The notes under the pieces are model-generated. The model ran no database searches. It saw only the letters and a program-made list of their open reading frames with translations, and had not been told where the DNA came from. The position numbers and the translations under genes were made by a program. A stretch of 34,384 nucleotides of DNA from an uncultured Alphaproteobacteria bacterium (GTDB taxonomy: Bacteria > Pseudomonadota > Alphaproteobacteria > HIMB59 > GCA-002718135), in NCBI GenBank assembly GCA_902580765.1, contig CACHLW010000011.1, positions 1 to 34,384 of the forward strand, written 5' to 3'. Positions 33,660-34,384 of this stretch are shown one piece after another; within the stretch, counting starts at the first letter, position 1; each line of letters opens with the position of its first letter.

Positions 33660-34384
33660 GTGGAATTATTAGGTCATCAATATTTTTAGAATGATGTGTA
33701 ATTTGTTCGTATCCATCTTTTGTTATAATAAAACTATCACCAACTTGTGATCTAAAATTATTTGCACTTGCCCCGCCATCAACGGCAAATACCATTCCAG
33801 GCTCCAGTACTGTTTTATTACCAACTACTAATTGTGGTTCCTCTAAAAAGCTAAAGCCTGTACCTCTTCCACATCGAAATGTAGGATAAGGGTATCCCTC
33901 AGACTGTATAGTATCTGCATAAGCAGCATGAACTTCTTCAGCCGTTACTCCAGGGCCAAGAATTTCAAGAGCAGCTTTTTGAGATTTAACTGCAGTCTCA
34001 AAAGCTTTTATTTGTTCATCGGATTGAATTTCTTCTACCCAAAATATTCTGTCAAAACCTAATTTAAACCTATGGAAATTTGTAGAACCACAATAACATA
34101 CGAATACGGGATCACCTTTTTTTATAATTTTGGTTGAAGCACGATGGTGAGTTTTAGGTAAATCATGACCCGATGTCATAACAGGTAAAAAGTGAATATT
34201 TGGAGACATATTGATATTATCAGGATAAAATTCTTTTAAAAGATCTGCAGCTTTTCTTGTTCCAGCTTGTGATTGTGCAAGTGCAACCTCATACTCAGGA
34301 ACATTGTGGCCAATTGTTTTTTTTGCTGCCTCCATCATAGCCATACCAACTTCGCCGGCATGACGAGCTATATTCAATTCATGA
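33652..34384 (-). CDS. M24 family protein, creatinase-like, 5' end beyond window
   Basis: C-terminal pita-bread domain of an M24 protein. The frame is open through the right edge, so the TTG at 34377 is not the true start and the N-terminal domain is missing. Recognisable parts are NIHFLPVMTSGHDLPKTHH, IKKGDPVFVCYCGST, FRCGRGTGFSFLEEP and TVLEPGMVFAVDGGA, with the last strand at SFIITKDGYEQIT. The five metal ligands of true aminopeptidases are not seen at their expected places (for example RxxG instead of HxxG, and no RxED near the end). This points to a creatinase-type, metal-free hydrolase. Creatinase releases sarcosine, which would feed soxBDAG. It shares an 8-base overlap with the racemase-family gene. 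Confidence 0.78.
   Translation of the reverse strand, partial: HELNIARHAGEVGMAMMEAAKKTIGHNVPEYEVALAQSQAGTRKAADLLKEFYPDNINMSPNIHFLPVMTSGHDLPKTHHRASTKIIKKGDPVFVCYCGSTNFHRFKLGFDRIFWVEEIQSDEQIKAFETAVKSQKAALEILGPGVTAEEVHAAYADTIQSEGYPYPTFRCGRGTGFSFLEEPQLVVGNKTVLEPGMVFAVDGGASANNFRSQVGDSFIITKDGYEQITHHSKNIDDLIIPHG

Noticed and set aside
33652-34377. Complete 241-residue M24 protein starting at TTG 34377
   Set aside because: The reading frame is open to the window edge and the N-terminal domain is missing, so it is a truncated view of a longer gene.
1-34384. CRISPR arrays, insertion sequences, tRNA genes, phage or defence genes
   Set aside because: No spaced direct repeats, transposase-like or tRNA-like sequences were seen, and nearly all bases are accounted for by metabolic and transport genes.

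Overview
The window is AT-rich (roughly 30% GC by eye) and very densely coded: no gap reaches 300 bases, and neighbouring genes often overlap or touch. The gene content (heterotetrameric sarcosine oxidase, PotABCD-type and sugar ABC importers, many SDR and Gfo/Idh/MocA dehydrogenases, a betaine-type dioxygenase) fits a free-living marine alphaproteobacterium with a streamlined genome, such as a Pelagibacterales or HIMB59/AEGEAN-169-type lineage. That placement is an inference; there is no rRNA or marker gene here. I see no tRNA, rRNA, insertion sequence, phage gene or CRISPR array.

Region 1 (1-11895) handles sugars. On the minus strand an operon runs from an intracellular GH20 hexosaminidase through a Gfo/Idh/MocA protein into two MalF/MalG-type permeases and off the left edge. 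A galactokinase starts divergently 13 bases from the hexosaminidase. Next come a gamma-butyrobetaine-type 2-oxoglutarate dioxygenase, an SDR, an IolG-type inositol dehydrogenase, a second Gfo/Idh/MocA enzyme and a Caulobacter XylB-like sugar 1-dehydrogenase (all minus). A UxaA-type aldonate dehydratase is divergent from the last of these. Together they look like import and hydrolysis of an amino-sugar or galactoside oligosaccharide, plus oxidation and dehydration of a sugar or polyol by a non-phosphorylative route.

Region 2 (11898-23105) looks like amine use by gamma-glutamylation: a glutamine-synthetase-like ligase, an aldehyde dehydrogenase and an iron-type alcohol dehydrogenase form one operon, with a second aldehyde dehydrogenase divergent from it. 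A PotA-PotD-PotB-PotC importer operon ends in a DadA-like FAD amine/amino-acid oxidoreductase. A strong hairpin sits between the binding protein and the first permease gene.

Region 3 (23172-34384) holds a DMT exporter, an M19 dipeptidase-like protein lacking several metal ligands, and a pair of uncharacterised genes (554 aa, then a DUF3726-type protein). Facing them is a soxBDAG set preceded by a Ser/Cys proline-racemase-family enzyme and a creatinase-like M24 protein cut by the right edge. This suggests catabolism of N-methylated amino acids. A short M24-like C-terminal remnant lies just past soxG. The uncharacterised pair, the altered M19 and M24 proteins and the remnant are the most novel parts of the window.
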